DNA of 64,000 nucleotides from Arthrobacter frigidicola (GTDB lineage Bacteria; Actinomycetota; Actinomycetes; Actinomycetales; Micrococcaceae): positions 248,001-312,000 of the forward strand of contig QZVU01000004.1 of the NCBI GenBank assembly GCA_003602285.1, in the 5' to 3' direction. Below, piece after piece: positions 62,310 through 64,000 of the stretch. The translations under genes and the position numbers were made by a program. Position 1 is the first letter of the stretch; the number at the start of each line of letters is the position of its first letter. The notes beneath the pieces are model-generated. The model saw nothing but the letters and a program-made list of their open reading frames with translations, ran no database searches and had not been told where the DNA came from.

Positions 62310-62634
62310 TGGAGAAAGCGCCTTCGGCCGTGGCATGCGGTGTCAGGACCCGGTTCATGCTGGTCAGCTCCAGGACCATCTTCACCTGGGGCTGCACGCA
62401 GGCAATGCGGAGGTCTCCACCGGCCTGGCGGGCCATCTTCAGGCAGCCGATCAGGGCGCCCAGGCCCGAGGAGTCGATGAAGTCGGTGGCCAGCATATTG
62501 AGCACGATGCGCTTGTTTCCCGCCGAGACCACCTCGCCGACCACCTCGCGCAGCTTCGGCGCCGCCACCATATTGAGCCGTCCGGTGCCGGACACCTCGG
62601 TGTAGGAGTCCTTCTGTTCAGTGCTGAACCGCAT
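62302..62634 (-). CDS. STAS-domain anti-anti-sigma protein
   Basis: A 110-residue SpoIIAA-like protein. The phosphorylatable Ser is in ATDFIDSSGLGALIGCLK. It is the partner of the HATPase next to it. The ATG at 62634 lies within the last codons of the glycosyltransferase gene, a 17-base overlap, so the three genes are translated as a unit. Confidence 0.88.
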   Translation of the reverse strand: MRFSTEQKDSYTEVSGTGRLNMVAAPKLREVVGEVVSAGNKRIVLNMLATDFIDSSGLGALIGCLKMARQAGGDLRIACVQPQVKMVLELTSMNRVLTPHATAEGAFSND

Positions 62635-64000
62635 CTACGCTCCTCTTTTCGGGGGTGAACCCCTTGTACTTTACTGCCTTGATCAGCACACTGAGGACCA
62701 GCAGGTCGAAGGCCACCCAGGCCACGTTGACGAGGGTCCCGATCGGCTCGTTGAGCCCGGCCGCAAGCCGGACCACCCCGACGATAAGTGCTGCGGCAAG
62801 CAGTGCCATCACGATGAGCTGCGGCCGGATCAGGTCCCAGCGGGGTCCGGATTCCTGGCGGGTCTTGGGGGTGACGGCGAAGCCCAACGGGCGCCCGAAC
62901 CACACGTTGCGGGCCGCCGTCGTGCAGGCCCGGATCCAGGTTGGGAACAGGGCCAGGCTGTACTGCTGGCCGCGCCAGGTGGGGATGCCCCGGCCGGTGA
63001 CCGCGAACAGCAGCTGGTTGACCACCATGAACGGCACGAAGCGGAGGAAGAACTCGGAACTGATCCCGGTCACCGGAAGCACGCCGAGGGTGAGGTAGAT
63101 GACCGGGGCGGCGAAGTAGACGACGGCCGCGAAGCCGCTGAGGTAGGACCACATCGTCGCGAAGTACATCAGGCGCTGCGCCAGTCCAAGGCCGCGGCGG
63201 ACCAGCGGATTCTCCCGCAGCAGGACCTGGATGGTGCCCTGCGCCCAGCGCAGGCGCTGCGTCAGCATTGTCGAAAGGTCCTCGGGGGCCAGGCCGGTGG
63301 CGAGGATCTCGTGGTGGTAGACGCTCTGCCAGCCCATCGCGTGCATCCCCATGGAGGTGGCCATGTCCTCGGTGACCGAGATGGTCGCCATCGGCATGAT
63401 CGGCTGGGCCTCCGCGGAGCGCTCGATCGACAAGGCGTCGAGGACCTCCTGGACCGACTCCAGGGCCGCCAGCGGGGATAGGTCGCGGTGGGACATACGT
63501 TCGATCGCGCCGTCCAGCTCGCCCCCGTCCGGAAGGGCGGATTCCGTGCCCTGTTCGAGGGCCGCAATGTCGGCCAGATCGGCCTCCAGCGACGAGAAGT
63601 CGGCGCCGACCAAGGACTGCACGGCCTCGTCGACGGTCCGGCGCACCCGGTAGGTGACCTCGCTGAGGGACACCCCCGCGCGCAGTTCCACCCGTGCCCG
63701 CTCCGTTGCCGACTCGACGTCGTCGAGCAGCCCCGCGACCAGGGGGTCGGCCGCCTCGGGCGATTTGCGGGCCCGCCGCAGAGCGGTCCGGGAGGCCTTC
63801 AGGGCCCTGGTGACGCCCTGCTCGACCTCCTTGACGTAGCCGGACAGGCCGAGCTGCATGAGGGCCTCACGCCGCAGGACGGCATTGGACCCGCAGAAGA
63901 AGGCCGCGTTCCAGCCGTCCTTGCCCTGCTGGATCGGTCCGTAGAACAGCGGGGCCTGGCTGCCCAGCGGGTCGTCGTCGGGCACATTGGCGAAGTACTG
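62618..64000 (-). CDS. Membrane GT2 glycosyltransferase of cellulose-synthase type (5' part off the right edge)
   Basis: The frame runs past the right edge; about 460 C-terminal residues are visible, starting QYFANVPDDDPLGSQ. BcsA-like motifs: FCGSNAVLRR (63870-63899), TED (63365-63373) and QRLRW (63245-63259, the QxxRW motif). At least five transmembrane helices follow. Between FCGS and TED lies an unusual helical insert of about 150 residues (EVEQGVTRALKASRTALRRARK; LLDDVESATERARVEL; LEADLADIAALEQ). The enzyme probably makes and exports a polysaccharide from a UDP-sugar. The tail after the helices has no PilZ domain in this part. Confidence 0.86.
   Translation of the reverse strand, partial: QYFANVPDDDPLGSQAPLFYGPIQQGKDGWNAAFFCGSNAVLRREALMQLGLSGYVKEVEQGVTRALKASRTALRRARKSPEAADPLVAGLLDDVESATERARVELRAGVSLSEVTYRVRRTVDEAVQSLVGADFSSLEADLADIAALEQGTESALPDGGELDGAIERMSHRDLSPLAALESVQEVLDALSIERSAEAQPIMPMATISVTEDMATSMGMHAMGWQSVYHHEILATGLAPEDLSTMLTQRLRWAQGTIQVLLRENPLVRRGLGLAQRLMYFATMWSYLSGFAAVVYFAAPVIYLTLGVLPVTGISSEFFLRFVPFMVVNQLLFAVTGRGIPTWRGQQYSLALFPTWIRACTTAARNVWFGRPLGFAVTPKTRQESGPRWDLIRPQLIVMALLAAALIVGVVRLAAGLNEPIGTLVNVAWVAFDLLVLSVLIKAVKYKGFTPEKRSVDAVQH

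Noticed and set aside
61881-62634. STAS/HATPase pair as a classical RsbV/RsbW sigma-B module
   Set aside because: No sigma factor gene is adjacent and the pair is overlapped with a glycosyltransferase instead; an unlinked sigma factor cannot be excluded.

Overview
The window is about 64 kb of very GC-rich DNA with strong third-position GC bias, dense short-spaced operons and many GTG or TTG starts. Gene content points to an Actinobacterium, most like the Micrococcaceae (Arthrobacter and relatives): a mycothiol-dependent formaldehyde dehydrogenase, a menaquinone pathway with a predicted isoprenoid-saturating reductase, DinB/DUF664, and an AfsR/BTAD-type regulator. I found no rRNA, tRNA, CRISPR array, insertion sequence or prophage, so it reads as ordinary chromosome. 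Taxonomy is inferred from gene content only.

Bases 1-21200 hold a nearly complete phenylacetate degradation (paa) regulon in four blocks: paaJ(partial)-paaF-paaH; paaZ; paaI-paaK-paaR (minus strand); and paaABCDE-paaG. PaaK activates phenylacetate, PaaABCE epoxidises the ring with PaaD as assembly factor, PaaG isomerises the epoxide to oxepin-CoA, PaaZ opens and oxidises it, and PaaF/PaaH/PaaJ carry out beta-oxidation. Four related 18-bp imperfect palindromes lie before paaZ, paaR, paaI and paaA and are proposed PaaR (TetR family) operators. Unrelated genes sit between the blocks: a phosphatase, a lipoprotein esterase, a TspO-like protein, an amine oxidase, a PadR-controlled membrane protein and oligopeptidase B.

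Bases 21200-25700 carry a divergent Lrp-type regulator and a three-gene 2-oxoacid dehydrogenase operon (E1 alpha, E1 beta, E2; no E3). Bases 25700-31300 hold a frameshifted NYN-LOTUS gene divergent from an AAA ATPase, a metallo-beta-lactamase (MBL) fold protein, a PAP2 phosphatase and menC. Bases 31300-41200 are stress and resistance genes: a racemase, PhoX, an NADPH-FMN-reductase-like protein, a CHRD protein, a small ars locus with an ArsR-ArsC fusion and two matching operators, a Gdx/SugE transporter behind a recognisable guanidine-III riboswitch, RidA, and the mscR plus hydrolase pair. Bases 41200-48900 hold a large BTAD-NB-ARC regulator, a methyltransferase, a secreted M6 protease and a DinB protein.

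Bases 48900-58000 contain menD, a polar amino acid ABC transporter, menF, menG, menJ and a polyprenyl diphosphate synthase; with menC this covers much of menaquinone synthesis. Bases 58000-64000 carry an HtrA-like lipoprotein protease, two small proteins and a long minus-strand operon. That operon starts off the right edge with a membrane glycosyltransferase of the cellulose-synthase type, overlaps a STAS protein and a HATPase (a partner-switching pair), and continues into a TRIC-type channel, a SUKH-like protein and a HIT hydrolase. The overlapping glycosyltransferase-STAS-HATPase trio, with a large helical insertion inside the enzyme, is the most unusual system seen here.
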